Virus record (IMG/VR): IMGVR_UViG_3300030109_003178
Coordinates: 1 to 48,664 of that record
Direction: 5' to 3' (one strand)
DNA from: a virus
DNA length: 48,664 nt
Shown: piece after piece, positions 40,301-48,166 of the stretch
Numbering within the stretch: position 1 is the first letter of the stretch
How the letters are laid out: each line of letters begins with the position of its first letter
The notes under the pieces: generated by a model
The model's input: only the letters and a program-made list of their open reading frames with translations
Told to the model about the DNA's origin: nothing
Databases searched by the model: none
Made by a program: the position numbers and the translations under genes

Positions 40301-43054
40301 ATCACTGCCCTAACCTTGGATATGTCCGAAGAAGGTAAAGCTCTTTTCAACCATCATGTCGTTGCAGACGGGAACGGATCAAGCGGCGGGGTTACCCTAC
40401 GAGATGGGGCAGTCGAGGTACGGACAGGTACAGGCAATGTCGCGGCTTTAGACTTTTACTGCGAGGTCAGTAACGCACACAAGGTAACTGTCAAAGCTCC
40501 TCCTCACGCAAACTTTACAGGTGATGTTAACTTCCAACTCCCCAGTTCTGAAGGAACCACTGGACAGGTTCTTCAGACAGACGGGTCAGGAAACACCTCT
40601 TGGACAACGGCTGGTGGTGGTGCGTCTGCTATAGACGGCCTGAGTGACGCAAAGTCTGGCGGTACTGGGTTCGGGAGCAGTTTGAAGCTAGGCGACTCTG
40701 GCACAGGAACTTTAAACAACGCATACTATAATGTTTTTGTTGGGATAGATTCTGGCACTGGCATTACAGAGGGAGATCACAACACTGCTGTAGGCTATAG
40801 CTCTCTAAATTATGTGACAACTGGATATGAGAACACTTCTCTGGGTAGTTACTCAGGGGGTAACATACTTGGCGGGTATTGTAATGTTACTGTGGGATAT
40901 TATGCAGGGTATAACCTCATCGGTGGTTATGAAAACATCCTTATAGGGAAGAACGCTGGAAAGGATATACAGACTGGCTACGACAATACAATCATCGGTA
41001 ATTACTCTGGGTCATCAAGTCTGACTGGAGAGGTGTGGATAGGAGCCGCTGGATCAGAGCGGATTAAAGTCAATAGTTCTGGCGAGATGACCGTCAACGC
41101 TTCCTTTACACTTCCGTCTGGCGATGGGTCAGCTAATCAGGTTCTCCAAACCAACGGGTCTGGGACTGTGTCATGGGCTAATGCTGGTGGTGGTGGTGGG
41201 GCAATCACTGCACTTAATAATGCAACTGAGAACGAATTAGTTACTGTTGGGGCTACAACAACAGAGCTAGATGCAGAGTCAGCTTTAACGTGGGATGGCA
41301 CTACCCTTAATATCGGTACTGGTGGTTTTGGTAATATATACTGCACTAACCACATTGAAGCCGTTGGTGATCTTAAAGGTAATGACTTACAAATGACAGG
41401 TACGGCTACAGGAAATACTGTAGGCCCACACCTCAACATATTACGCGACTCATCATCTCCTGCTGACTGGGATAAATTGGGTATTATCAGGTTCAAAGGT
41501 AATAACTCAGCCAGTAGTAGTGGGGCATCCACTACCTACAATTTTATACATAGTACGGCAGTTGATATTACAAACGGTTCCGAAGAAAGCAGTTTAGATA
41601 TAGGAGGTCATGCTCAAGGTTACGCTGACCAGACACTGTATAGACTGATGAGTACAAAGCTCCAGATGGACGGGCGGTACGTCAATGATATTGAATGGTC
41701 CTTCTCTCAGGGTACGGGTTATACCACTAAAATTACAACAGCAACTCCTACTGCCGCTAGGACATGGACTCTACCAGATGCTACAGGAACCGTCCTAACC
41801 ACAGGAAACTCTGATACTCCAACTACAACGACAGCATCAGGAGATGCAGACTATGTGCTAGTCGATGATGGCGGCACAATGAAAAAAATCACACCCGCTA
41901 ATTTGGGAATAGGCGGCGGCGGTGGTGGTGGTGCTTCAGATTTAGATGATTTAAGTGACGTAAAGAAAGGCGGCACAGACTTTACAGACAGTATGATGAT
42001 AGGAGCTACCTCAACAGGTACTCTATCATCAGCCTCAGATAATTTATTTATTGCCACCTCTGGCGCGGGGGATGCACTCACCTCTGGTACTTCTAATATA
42101 GGGATCGGCAACTTCAGCCTTAGTAGTGTACAGGACGGGGCCAGCAACATTGGAGTTGGTTACAGCGCAGGGCATAGTAATAATGCAAGTTTTGGAATCT
42201 TTATTGGTCATCAAGCGGCTCAGTATTTAACTGGAGCTTCTCCTACCATTATAGGATACCACGCGGCGAGAGGGGTTAGTGGGCAGACTACAGCCGCATA
42301 CACCACAGCGATTGGGTTTGAAGCTGGGTACAGTGTCACAACCGCTCAGTTCGGTGTTCATATTGGGCATAGAGCCGGGAAGATGGTTACGGGAGGTGGC
42401 TACAGTGTCAACATAGGTGCTTTCGCTGGGAACGATACCAGCACAGGCGACAGCAATACCAATATCGGATACGAGGCTGGACGGCACGGCAACAACATAG
42501 GAAACGTCTACATAGGAAGACTCTCTGGACACGGTGTCAGTTCAGTTACGGGGGCTAACTATAATGTAGGTGTTGGGTACAACACTCTAACTGCTATCAC
42601 CTCTGGTGACGGGAATACCTGTATCGGCAAAGACGCTGGCGACAGTATTACGTCTGCTGACAACAACACCATTATCGGTGTGGGCATGGACCCAGATTCA
42701 GCTACGGCTGGCGGTGAGATAGTCATTGGTACGGACACCCGCCGTATCCATGTTGATAACACGGGCGCAGTACAATTCAACTCAGCGTTTAGATTCCCAG
42801 CCGCAGACGGATCAGCAAACCAAGTCCTAGAGACAGACGGATCAGGAACACTATCGTGGGCTACAGTCTCAGGCGGCGGCGGCTCTTCTACTCTTAGCGG
42901 TCTCACAGACGTTACGATCTCCACTCCCTCTAATGGACAGGTCTTGAAGTATGATGGCTCTGGATGGGTCAATGGAACGGATGCCGACAGTGGCGGTGGT
43001 GGCGGCGGTATTACAACTGGCAAAGCCATAGCGATGGCTATGGTCTTTGGATAA
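37397..43054 (+). CDS. Long tail fibre / receptor-binding protein, 1885 aa
   Basis: Regions in order: N-terminal virion-attachment domain; a HYRYVATGGQTTFSG...VFQNGSYVPQTDYT module (about 108-178) common in marine phage fibres; Ala/Ser coiled coil (about 190-310); a YLGASATDP...GDQYFNTTSNNLYVY module (about 314-345); fourteen tandem repeats of about 30-40 residues (364 to about 886); then two arrays of G-x-x-N-x-x-(I/V)-G-x-x-A-G collar-type repeats (nucleotides about 40700-41050 and 42000-42740), each preceded or followed by an LP..DG..NQVL.TDGSG..SW block; and the C-terminus GGGGITTGKAIAMAMVFG. Trimeric beta-structured fibre is likely. It reaches the cell surface first. Confidence 0.88.
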   Translation: MAIKTTRYGVGDEINQPIVPPLEQGKTFSFPYKATDNQNSMSTEAGVHLLIIEGGRLLFTNDSGTWEPTFGATEITITWYHREKRLDYKDEAVFIFNAFTKQSEGMSHYRYVATGGQTTFSGADADGNTLEYSVADAVQVFQNGSYVPQTDYTATSLTSIVLDTGASASDTITVWALQTLVDQTELVSAINSTSASATSATTSATNASNDADDAEKWANHTFNTLFTLSDGVTTGYSAKSRSVDAERFAEFTIGQTFAATGDNTSTHYSAKHYANDAANSASSASNSATSTTNNAAAAAASATAAQNALDSFEAVYLGASATDPTTDANGDALTAGDQYFNTTSNNLYVYTGSAWQIAGNPTNLAGLNDVDNSMSPSSGQVLQYDGSDWDAATLNLTTTLASLTDTNLTSIQDDQVLQYDNASSQWKNETLNLTTTLASLTDTNISGIQDDHILRYDSASGEWKNEIPGYLTSSNPLASLSDVAMYTASSGDVLAWDGSQWDATSGYLTSISGQSIEDLNDVASMTPGVNDLLYWTGTQWSNSANPGSFLTSISGSSIKDLSDVNSSMSPSTNNLLKWSGSEWTADSSTYLTSSSSIEDLTDVGSFSPSTGDLLKWNGSEWNIGNTSLAELTDTNISSPQANQFIRYDNANSKWKNEDVTIPSSMTDLSDVSNSMSANSGDVLTYSGSEWNSSGDFLTGNDSIENLNDVAAMTPNTGDFLYYNGSQWTNSSTVLTTSDNLDDLNNVQSSMGPSTGDFLYYDGAQWTKNSNVLTTSNNLDDLSNVQSSMSPSTGDHLYWDGSTWTKSTTTLTTTSSLDQLSNVTASSPNNGEVLQYDGSNWISANTTATLATLTDTTISSVQDDQILRYNNANSKWENENLSLRLDELTQGTSDTILQTSSGYLRVKGYTYTELEATEDIIFDHGGSYYTKFQEGGAEYLTVRLDTDVQLKAVQQNSDIKFMGMDDSNEITALTLDMSEEGKALFNHHVVADGNGSSGGVTLRDGAVEVRTGTGNVAALDFYCEVSNAHKVTVKAPPHANFTGDVNFQLPSSEGTTGQVLQTDGSGNTSWTTAGGGASAIDGLSDAKSGGTGFGSSLKLGDSGTGTLNNAYYNVFVGIDSGTGITEGDHNTAVGYSSLNYVTTGYENTSLGSYSGGNILGGYCNVTVGYYAGYNLIGGYENILIGKNAGKDIQTGYDNTIIGNYSGSSSLTGEVWIGAAGSERIKVNSSGEMTVNASFTLPSGDGSANQVLQTNGSGTVSWANAGGGGGAITALNNATENELVTVGATTTELDAESALTWDGTTLNIGTGGFGNIYCTNHIEAVGDLKGNDLQMTGTATGNTVGPHLNILRDSSSPADWDKLGIIRFKGNNSASSSGASTTYNFIHSTAVDITNGSEESSLDIGGHAQGYADQTLYRLMSTKLQMDGRYVNDIEWSFSQGTGYTTKITTATPTAARTWTLPDATGTVLTTGNSDTPTTTTASGDADYVLVDDGGTMKKITPANLGIGGGGGGGASDLDDLSDVKKGGTDFTDSMMIGATSTGTLSSASDNLFIATSGAGDALTSGTSNIGIGNFSLSSVQDGASNIGVGYSAGHSNNASFGIFIGHQAAQYLTGASPTIIGYHAARGVSGQTTAAYTTAIGFEAGYSVTTAQFGVHIGHRAGKMVTGGGYSVNIGAFAGNDTSTGDSNTNIGYEAGRHGNNIGNVYIGRLSGHGVSSVTGANYNVGVGYNTLTAITSGDGNTCIGKDAGDSITSADNNTIIGVGMDPDSATAGGEIVIGTDTRRIHVDNTGAVQFNSAFRFPAADGSANQVLETDGSGTLSWATVSGGGGSSTLSGLTDVTISTPSNGQVLKYDGSGWVNGTDADSGGGGGGITTGKAIAMAMVFG
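38486..40054 (+). repeat. Fourteen tandem repeats in the tail fibre gene, two classes
   Basis: Class 1 units read roughly (S/N)(I/L)xDLxDVxSSMxPSxGDxLxYDGSxW; class 2 units read LxxLTDTNISxxQDDQILRYD followed by NAxSKWKNE. Class 2 occurs at units 2, 3, 8 and 14; the others are class 1. A fifteenth class 1 unit lies apart near 42895. Units 10, 11 and 12 are the most alike at DNA level, suggesting recent duplication. Confidence 0.85.
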
Positions 43055-43065
43055 GGAATTAAGTT

Positions 43066-43449
43066 ATGGCAAACCCTAACATAGTTGGTGTCACAAGTAT
43101 TTATGGAAAGACGGCGGCAAGTACGAGTCTAACGACCACAGGGGTCGAGATGGTTGCTTGTGCGGCAAATAAAATCTGTAAGATTAATTCGGTTATAGTT
43201 ACCAACACAGACTCAAACGATTCTGGGCCTACTGATGTATCACTATTCGCATCAGGTGACGGGACGAACCTAGCCGCCGCTAACCACTACATAGCTAGAA
43301 ACGTAGTGGTGCCTGACAGTACGTCCTTAGTTCTTATATCCAAAGACACTTCCATCTACCTTTTGGAAGGAGACAAACTTTGGCTCATGGCTAGTGTGAA
43401 CAGTGATCTGGCTGGCTTTGTTTCCTACGAAGAAATTGACGATGCTTAA
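43066..43449 (+). CDS. Conserved marine-phage-type structural protein, 127 aa
   Basis: MANPNIVGVTSIYGKTAASTSLTT followed by KICKINSVIVTNTD and YLLEGDKLWLMASVNSDL. This pattern (short beta-rich protein beginning MANPNIV.V..I.GKTA) recurs in marine phage virion regions next to fibres; exact function is unknown. Lies between two fibre-type genes, 11 bp after the long fibre gene. Confidence 0.75.
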   Translation: MANPNIVGVTSIYGKTAASTSLTTTGVEMVACAANKICKINSVIVTNTDSNDSGPTDVSLFASGDGTNLAAANHYIARNVVVPDSTSLVLISKDTSIYLLEGDKLWLMASVNSDLAGFVSYEEIDDA

Positions 43450-43451
43450 CA

Positions 43452-44585
43452 ATGGCGTTCAATTATCCTGATAACCATGCAATCTTAGGTGACAGGACCC
43501 AAGATCGCGGCAAAGGCCTTAGTGATCTTGAGAGCAATCGTATTGATGCAACGCCCCAAGTGAGTATTCACATAGAGGCTCCTGCTACTCCTAGCCGAAC
43601 TGCGGGAACAATGACTGTAACTAATACAGCCGCTTTTCCCCCTACCGCTCTGTCAGGAACCTATGCTGGCTACTACAGTTTTGATATTCCGGCTGGCGGA
43701 GTTTATGTACTGTACGCCTGTGGGTCCATGGGAGGAGACATCACCTCGGGTAGTTATGCTAGCCATAATGCACACGGTTTCGGATATCAAAAATGTTACG
43801 AGTACACCTTCAGCGGGGGCGAAACTATCTACATGATGGCGGGGCAAAGTGGGGGGATGGCCTCTGATAACACAGGGGCTGGAGGTGGAGGTATGTCTGC
43901 CATCGCTTTGAGTACTGGGGCAGACCCTTCTTCCTGTACCACCTTACTCGTTGGGGGAGGTGGGGGAGGAGATGTTCGATCAGGGCTTCACGGCAACTCC
44001 TTCGACATTGATTGGCAGAGTGGGAACGATGGGGAGAAAGGGCATAACGGGTGCGCTGGAGCATCAGGTCTGAACATTGGAGCTTCTAACGCCGAGAACA
44101 CCTACCAGTCTGTAGGAAACGGATGCACTATGAATAACAACACCTATTACGTTAACCAAGGCGCAAACAGATATCACCGTTTTGCCGGGTGGCATGGAGG
44201 TGGTTTCAACACTAGTGGGGGTGGTTCGTCAGCCCGTTCTGGCGGCTCCGCTGGCGATGGATTCAAGCAAGGTTGTGTAGGGGGACAGGCGACAGGCACT
44301 GCTGGCTTCGGAGGTTTTGGAGGAGGTGGGTCATCCTCCACGAACTGTGGTTATGGCGGCGGGGCGGGGGGCTACACAGGCGGTATGAGTGGGGGCTACT
44401 CCAATGGATGTGGAGGTGCGGGCGGCGGTGGTGGTTCTTACCACGAAGCTACCATGACTGTCATCAATGCTTATACTGGAAGACCCACTTCAAAATTACC
44501 GGGGTGTGTAGGGATTATAGCAAAGCCCTTGTATCTGGCGGGGAGCGGCACCTACCCGAATAGTGATCTCCCAAGGGGGCTATAA
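43452..44585 (+). CDS. Glycine-rich fibre tip / adhesin, 377 aa
   Basis: A YYSFDIPAGGVYVLYACG start of a beta domain is followed by glycine-rich loops (GAGGGGMSAIAL, LLVGGGGGGD, GFGGFGGGGSS, GGAGGGGGSYHE) with regularly placed cysteines. Similar Gly-rich domains form polyglycine II bundles in phage adhesins. Probably binds the host receptor; not assigned to a named family. It ends at the next start (TATAATG overlap). Confidence 0.7.
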   Translation: MAFNYPDNHAILGDRTQDRGKGLSDLESNRIDATPQVSIHIEAPATPSRTAGTMTVTNTAAFPPTALSGTYAGYYSFDIPAGGVYVLYACGSMGGDITSGSYASHNAHGFGYQKCYEYTFSGGETIYMMAGQSGGMASDNTGAGGGGMSAIALSTGADPSSCTTLLVGGGGGGDVRSGLHGNSFDIDWQSGNDGEKGHNGCAGASGLNIGASNAENTYQSVGNGCTMNNNTYYVNQGANRYHRFAGWHGGGFNTSGGGSSARSGGSAGDGFKQGCVGGQATGTAGFGGFGGGGSSSTNCGYGGGAGGYTGGMSGGYSNGCGGAGGGGGSYHEATMTVINAYTGRPTSKLPGCVGIIAKPLYLAGSGTYPNSDLPRGL

Positions 44586-45751
44586 TGAAAAGGAACGCTG
44601 GGTACATAAGAGAGGGTAGGTCAACCACTTCCCAGTGGGATGGTGAATTTAGTGGTATTTTCGACACGCATGACCAGTACAACGCCAAAGAGTTTGGTCT
44701 CTGGCCCGCGCTTCCCTCATACGCCATAGCGACAGTCGGTAATGTGACGAGTGTCACAGAGGGTAACACGATCCAATGGACCTTAACCTGTACGGGAGTG
44801 AAGAATGACACTTATGTCTACTGGACTATAGGCACAGTGTCAGGACCCACGATGGACCTAGCCGACTTCGATGGAGAGAACCTGATGGCGGCTCTTAATG
44901 GGTGGGAAGATAATCCAACCCAGACCGTGACAAGAACCGTTACAGCGGAAGCAAATCCGGGAGATGCAGAGAGTAACAGCTTCCGCGTTTATATGAGGGT
45001 AGGGGGTTATGGCGGCACGGTAGTTGATCAGACACCTACAATAACCGTAGTCGATGCTATCTCATATGGAACGGACATAAGCTCCAGCTTCTACGAAATT
45101 TCTAATAGGTTTCTGAATTCCCAAACATACATGGGAAACAGTGCAGACTATAACGGCCCTTACGATGTTGGTGAAATACAACAATCAGCGTCAGGGACCA
45201 AACGAATTTACCTTGGTGTGAAGGTGACTGCCTCTACAACGTATTACAATGATCTACCTATCGCTGGGGTCCAACATCTTAACTCAGCCAATGTAGTTCA
45301 GAACACATGGATTTTTAATAGCAACTCCACCACTTGGACGACCACAACAAGTCAAGTGACGGGGACTTCTACTATAGGGATTGGAGGAGGTTCTTATACA
45401 CCTTCTCAAGCCGCCAGCCTCACTTATAGTTCAATTTCCACAAGCGTTGGGACCACACGATTTGGCCTCAGAAACAGCACAGGCTCTTGGTACACAGGGG
45501 CCGACAACGGCATCACAAACATTACGACTGCTTGGACAGTAGGCAATGCAACGCTGAACCAGACCGCAACAAATTATTATTTGTACCGAGAAACAAGCGG
45601 CTCAACCAGATGGTCTACAGTGTTCTGTCGCAGTCCCACATTCACAATAACTTCTGGCGATAGGATTAGGGTGGCCCACGCATTAACAGGTCCAACGAGT
45701 ATGGCTTCAACTTATGATGATGATGATAGTCTTTGGATAGGGGTCTACTAG
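44585..45751 (+). CDS. Fibre protein with Ig/Calx-beta-like domain, 388 aa
   Basis: AAGGGGG precedes the ATG. Residues about 40-155 (ATVGNVTSVTEGNTIQWTLTCTGV...YVYWTIGTVSG...MDLADFDGENL...NSFRVYMRVGG...PTITVVDA) follow the strand pattern of Calx-beta/Ig-like adhesion domains. The rest is Ser/Thr/Asn-rich beta structure (YYNDLPIAGVQHLNSAN; TTRFGLRNSTGSWYTGAD). Likely an accessory receptor-binding protein, translationally coupled to the Gly-rich adhesin. Confidence 0.7.
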   Translation: MKRNAGYIREGRSTTSQWDGEFSGIFDTHDQYNAKEFGLWPALPSYAIATVGNVTSVTEGNTIQWTLTCTGVKNDTYVYWTIGTVSGPTMDLADFDGENLMAALNGWEDNPTQTVTRTVTAEANPGDAESNSFRVYMRVGGYGGTVVDQTPTITVVDAISYGTDISSSFYEISNRFLNSQTYMGNSADYNGPYDVGEIQQSASGTKRIYLGVKVTASTTYYNDLPIAGVQHLNSANVVQNTWIFNSNSTTWTTTTSQVTGTSTIGIGGGSYTPSQAASLTYSSISTSVGTTRFGLRNSTGSWYTGADNGITNITTAWTVGNATLNQTATNYYLYRETSGSTRWSTVFCRSPTFTITSGDRIRVAHALTGPTSMASTYDDDDSLWIGVY

Positions 45752-45752
45752 C

Positions 45753-46049
45753 ATGAGATGGTCCTTCCGCAATCAAGAACCTATAGATGAGTTACCTGAC
45801 AGGATCATCTTGTCTAATGGGGACACTCGACCAAGCTCTTCAGCTACAGCAGAGCAAATAGAAGATGCAGGGTGGAAAGAAGTTTTTGCTACCCACAATG
45901 ATGAAACGCATAGAGCAGAGTGGCGGGTAGGCCCTGATGGAGAATATGAGTGGTGTTACATAGAACTTACAGATACGGAGAAATTTACGATCCGTCCTGA
46001 CCTAGCACCTGACGCAGGGGAGGGAACAAATGTCGATAGTCTCGACTAA
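45753..46049 (+). CDS. Hypothetical acidic protein after fibres, 98 aa
   Basis: Acidic, Trp-containing (MRWSFRNQEPIDELPDRIIL; DAGWKEVFATHNDETHRAEWRV; YEWCYIELTD). It starts one base after the preceding fibre stop. Position suggests a fibre chaperone or small tail-associated protein (inference). Confidence 0.7.
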   Translation: MRWSFRNQEPIDELPDRIILSNGDTRPSSSATAEQIEDAGWKEVFATHNDETHRAEWRVGPDGEYEWCYIELTDTEKFTIRPDLAPDAGEGTNVDSLD

Positions 46050-46075
46050 TTTTGATCTAGGTGTGATGGTCATCG

Positions 46076-46237
46076 TTGCGAAAAGTAGGTAAAGTCTGGT
46101 ATCCAAACACAAGGGAAGGTGAGCGGAACGCACAAGAAGCGTTAAAGAATTTAAGACGAGCGCAGTCGAGCGAAAGGTTGAAGCACAGATTACTACGGCG
46201 CGGTGCGCCAAAGAAAAGAGATGAGCCATGGTGGTAG
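46076..46237 (+). CDS. Small basic protein with TTG start, 53 aa
   Basis: Only a TTG is available as start: a TGA lies four codons upstream in frame. Reading gives LRKVGKVWYPNTREGERN, then an Arg/Lys-rich helix (AQEALKNLRRAQSSERLKHRLL) and ending RRGAPKKRDEPWW. The composition looks coded rather than random, and the end overlaps the next gene by 10 bp. Start codon and SD are weak, so it may be missed or untranslated. Confidence 0.45.
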   Translation: MRKVGKVWYPNTREGERNAQEALKNLRRAQSSERLKHRLLRRGAPKKRDEPWW

Positions 46238-46788
46238 AAGTGATTGCTGGTATAGCCTTAATGAAACAAGGTGTAACCGCTATCAAAGACCTGATACATA
46301 CAGCAGAGGATGTGAATGATATTACACATCATCTGACTGATATCATCCGTGGGCATGAAGATGTTCAAAAGAAGTTTCACCATGCCAAAAGTAAACCTCT
46401 AACTAAATGGCAACTCTATTTTAAACAGACTATTGGTCGAAACACAGAGGATGAGGCCCACGATTCTTTAGCCGCCATAGCCGCGGAGGTGATGGAAAAA
46501 CGACAGGCAGAGAAGGTATTACAGCAAGTAGAAAGGGCTGTGAATCGGCGTTTCCCCGGAGCTTGGGATGAGGTACAAGAGTTATATAAACAGAGGAAGG
46601 AAGAAGCTAAACAAGCAGAAATAAAAGCCAAGCAAATGGCTAAGTTAAAAGCAGAACAAGAGAAAGAATTTTGGGACCATGTACTACACTGGATTCTTGA
46701 AAGTTTAAAATTAATATTAGTAATAGGTGGTGCAATACTAATGTTCTATTTAATATGGATTAACCGTTGCACCTCTGGGACTTGTTAA
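46228..46788 (+). CDS. Coiled-coil protein with C-terminal membrane anchor, 186 aa
   Basis: Residues 1-30 are weakly hydrophobic and helical; about 85-150 form a highly charged coiled coil (EVMEKRQAEKVLQQVERAVNRR; KQRKEEAKQAEIKAKQMAKLKAEQEKEF); residues about 158-178 are a membrane segment (LKLILVIGGAILMFYLIWI), followed by a short Cys-containing tail. It lies at the start of the lysis region; a holin-like or spanin-like role is possible but unproven. Confidence 0.7.
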   Translation: MVVEVIAGIALMKQGVTAIKDLIHTAEDVNDITHHLTDIIRGHEDVQKKFHHAKSKPLTKWQLYFKQTIGRNTEDEAHDSLAAIAAEVMEKRQAEKVLQQVERAVNRRFPGAWDEVQELYKQRKEEAKQAEIKAKQMAKLKAEQEKEFWDHVLHWILESLKLILVIGGAILMFYLIWINRCTSGTC

Positions 46789-47166
46789 ATGTTGGAAGAC
46801 CCTAGAACACTTTTTCAATTAGGCACAATCCTAGTTACTTTAGCAGGGGGCTGGGCTATGATTAGAGCTTCTCTAGGAACCGCGCAACGAGATTTGCGTA
46901 ACCTTGAGACCACCTTTAAAGAAAACATTAATGATCTGCACACCCGTGTAGACACTATTGAACAAGACAAAGGTGTGTTAATAAGACAGGCTGAGATTTT
47001 TGGGACCATCCTAAGTCCTAAAGAATTACAGATTGCTAACCGTGAAATGGGAGCATTGTTGAATAGGGTACAGCAGCTAGAAGCTGACTTAAAAGCCCAC
47101 AAAGATTTATACGACAAGTCACATAACAACTCACATAAGTACATAGCACCGCCAAAAGGAACCTGA
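46789..47166 (+). CDS. Membrane-anchored coiled-coil protein, 125 aa
   Basis: An N-terminal membrane segment (LFQLGTILVTLAGGWAMI) is followed by a coiled coil (RDLRNLETTFKENINDLHTRVDTIEQDK; MGALLNRVQQLEADLKAHKDL). It begins directly after the preceding stop. This topology resembles i-spanins or holin accessories, and the amidase is nearby. Family not identified. Confidence 0.7.
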   Translation: MLEDPRTLFQLGTILVTLAGGWAMIRASLGTAQRDLRNLETTFKENINDLHTRVDTIEQDKGVLIRQAEIFGTILSPKELQIANREMGALLNRVQQLEADLKAHKDLYDKSHNNSHKYIAPPKGT

Positions 47167-47169
47167 TTA

Positions 47170-47343
47170 ATGAATAAGACCACTATGGATATTGGGATAG
47201 GAGCAGGAGCAATAGCTACTCCAGCATGGTTGACCACGGCTACGGGCGTGGGAGAGCTTATCATCGTTGGCCTTGGTATAGCGTTGGTAGCGGTTAGATT
47301 AATGATTTCCCTCCGAGAGTGGAAATCTACCTCAAAGGATTGA
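47170..47343 (+). CDS. Holin candidate, 57 aa
   Basis: A short protein with a hydrophobic helix (VGELIIVGLGIALVAVRLMI) after a weaker one (IGIGAGAIATPAWLTTATG) and a charged C-terminus (SLREWKSTSKD): the size, topology and location of a small holin. It starts 3 bp after the previous gene and 200 bp before the amidase. It would permeabilise the inner membrane to release the amidase. Confidence 0.6.
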   Translation: MNKTTMDIGIGAGAIATPAWLTTATGVGELIIVGLGIALVAVRLMISLREWKSTSKD

Positions 47344-47368
47344 AATTTTGTAGACATGAATCTATACT

Positions 47369-47381
47369 TAGACACTGTCTA
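47369..47381. promoter_or_regulatory. 13-bp TAGACA/TGTCTA palindrome
   Basis: TAGACA-C-TGTCTA is a perfect inverted repeat with one central base, between the holin candidate and the 71-aa gene; another TAGACA lies at 47351. It is the only place where the recurring hexamer forms a tight palindrome, suggesting a dimeric binding site or a short RNA hairpin. Confidence 0.4.
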
Positions 47382-47386
47382 GAATT

Positions 47387-47602
47387 ATGTGGACAACAAT
47401 AGTTTTTGTACTCTTGTTCCCCGGAACTGCGTGGCCTATTGAAGATCGGAGGGGTCCGTATCAAACGAAAGAAGAATGTTTCATACGGGGTGCAGAACTT
47501 ATAAGGGATATATCGTTGGAACTTCCTATAATCAAAGCTGAAGTTTCTTGTGAGAAAGATAGAGATAAAGAATGGCTAGGCGCAGATCAACCGATTATAT
47601 AG
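47387..47602 (+). CDS. Small exported two-cysteine protein, 71 aa
   Basis: The N-terminus MWTTIVFVLLFPGTAWPIE looks like a signal peptide. The mature part has two cysteines (EECF, VSCEKD) that could form a periplasmic disulfide. It overlaps the amidase start by 31 bp, tying it to lysis. No family recognised; not enough length for a typical spanin. Confidence 0.65.
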   Translation: MWTTIVFVLLFPGTAWPIEDRRGPYQTKEECFIRGAELIRDISLELPIIKAEVSCEKDRDKEWLGADQPII

Positions 47603-48012
47603 TAATCCATTGTTCCGATACTTACGAGACAATGGACATTGATGCGGCTACCATTAGAAGATGGCACGTTGAGGAGCGGGGCTGGTCAGATATTGGTTAC
47701 CATAAAGTTATTCTCCGGGATGGTACGATAGAACAAGGTCGCCCAGACATAGACAGTGGCGCACATGCAAAGAATTATAATTCTAAAAGTATAGCTGTCT
47801 GTATGGTAGGGGGGCGAGGTGATGACGACCAAGCTGAAGACAACTTTACCGATGCTCAATGGCAATCCCTTCAAGAGATAGTCATTGACTTACGAACACG
47901 CTGGCCTAATGCTACTGTCTTAGGGCATCGTGATCTAGACGGGGTCACGAAAGAATGTCCCTCTTTCGATGTGGCTTCTAAACTTAACCAATGGGAAACC
48001 TCTCGTTGGTGA
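47572..48012 (+). CDS. N-acetylmuramoyl-L-alanine amidase, T7-lysozyme type
   Basis: 146 aa, close in plan to T7 gp3.5. The zinc ligands H13 (VIHCSD), H119 (GHRD) and C129 (KECPSFD) are present; catalytic Y43 (GYHK) and K127 correspond to T7 Y46 and K128. It cleaves the amide bond between muramic acid and L-alanine in peptidoglycan for lysis. T7 lysozyme also inhibits T7 RNA polymerase; no such polymerase is seen here, so that function may be absent or concern a gene outside the window. The start lies inside the 71-aa gene. Confidence 0.95.
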   Translation: MARRRSTDYIVIHCSDTYETMDIDAATIRRWHVEERGWSDIGYHKVILRDGTIEQGRPDIDSGAHAKNYNSKSIAVCMVGGRGDDDQAEDNFTDAQWQSLQEIVIDLRTRWPNATVLGHRDLDGVTKECPSFDVASKLNQWETSRW

Positions 48013-48050
48013 TAGGCATGTTACTTGTTAGAGCAATGGAGTTTAGTCCT

Positions 48051-48164
48051 ATGGCATACGGAAAAAAGAAATCTTCAAAGTCACATGGTATGAAGCCGAA
48101 GTCTTACGGAAAGAAAGACGGCATGACACCTAAAGCTAAGAAGAAAAAGAAGAAGGCTTATTAG
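48051..48164 (+). CDS. Lysine-rich small protein, 37 aa
   Basis: GGAG at 48038-48041 precedes ATGGCATACGG; an ATG at 48018 is in frame but lacks an SD. The product is MAYGKKKSSKSHGMKPKSYG and a tail KAKKKKKKAY, extremely basic. Similar Lys-rich mini-proteins are common in marine phages; presumably they bind DNA or RNA (inference). Confidence 0.55.
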   Translation: MAYGKKKSSKSHGMKPKSYGKKDGMTPKAKKKKKKAY

Positions 48165-48166
48165 AG

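Noticed and set aside
42559-43029. Minus-strand ORFs opposite the fibre gene (also 41137-41532 and 41851-42150)
   Set aside because: Low-complexity Pro/Val-rich translations mirroring Gly/Ser/Thr-rich fibre repeats; no SD or motif.
38486-44585. Diversity-generating retroelement acting on the fibres
   Set aside because: No reverse transcriptase gene or template repeat was seen in the window.
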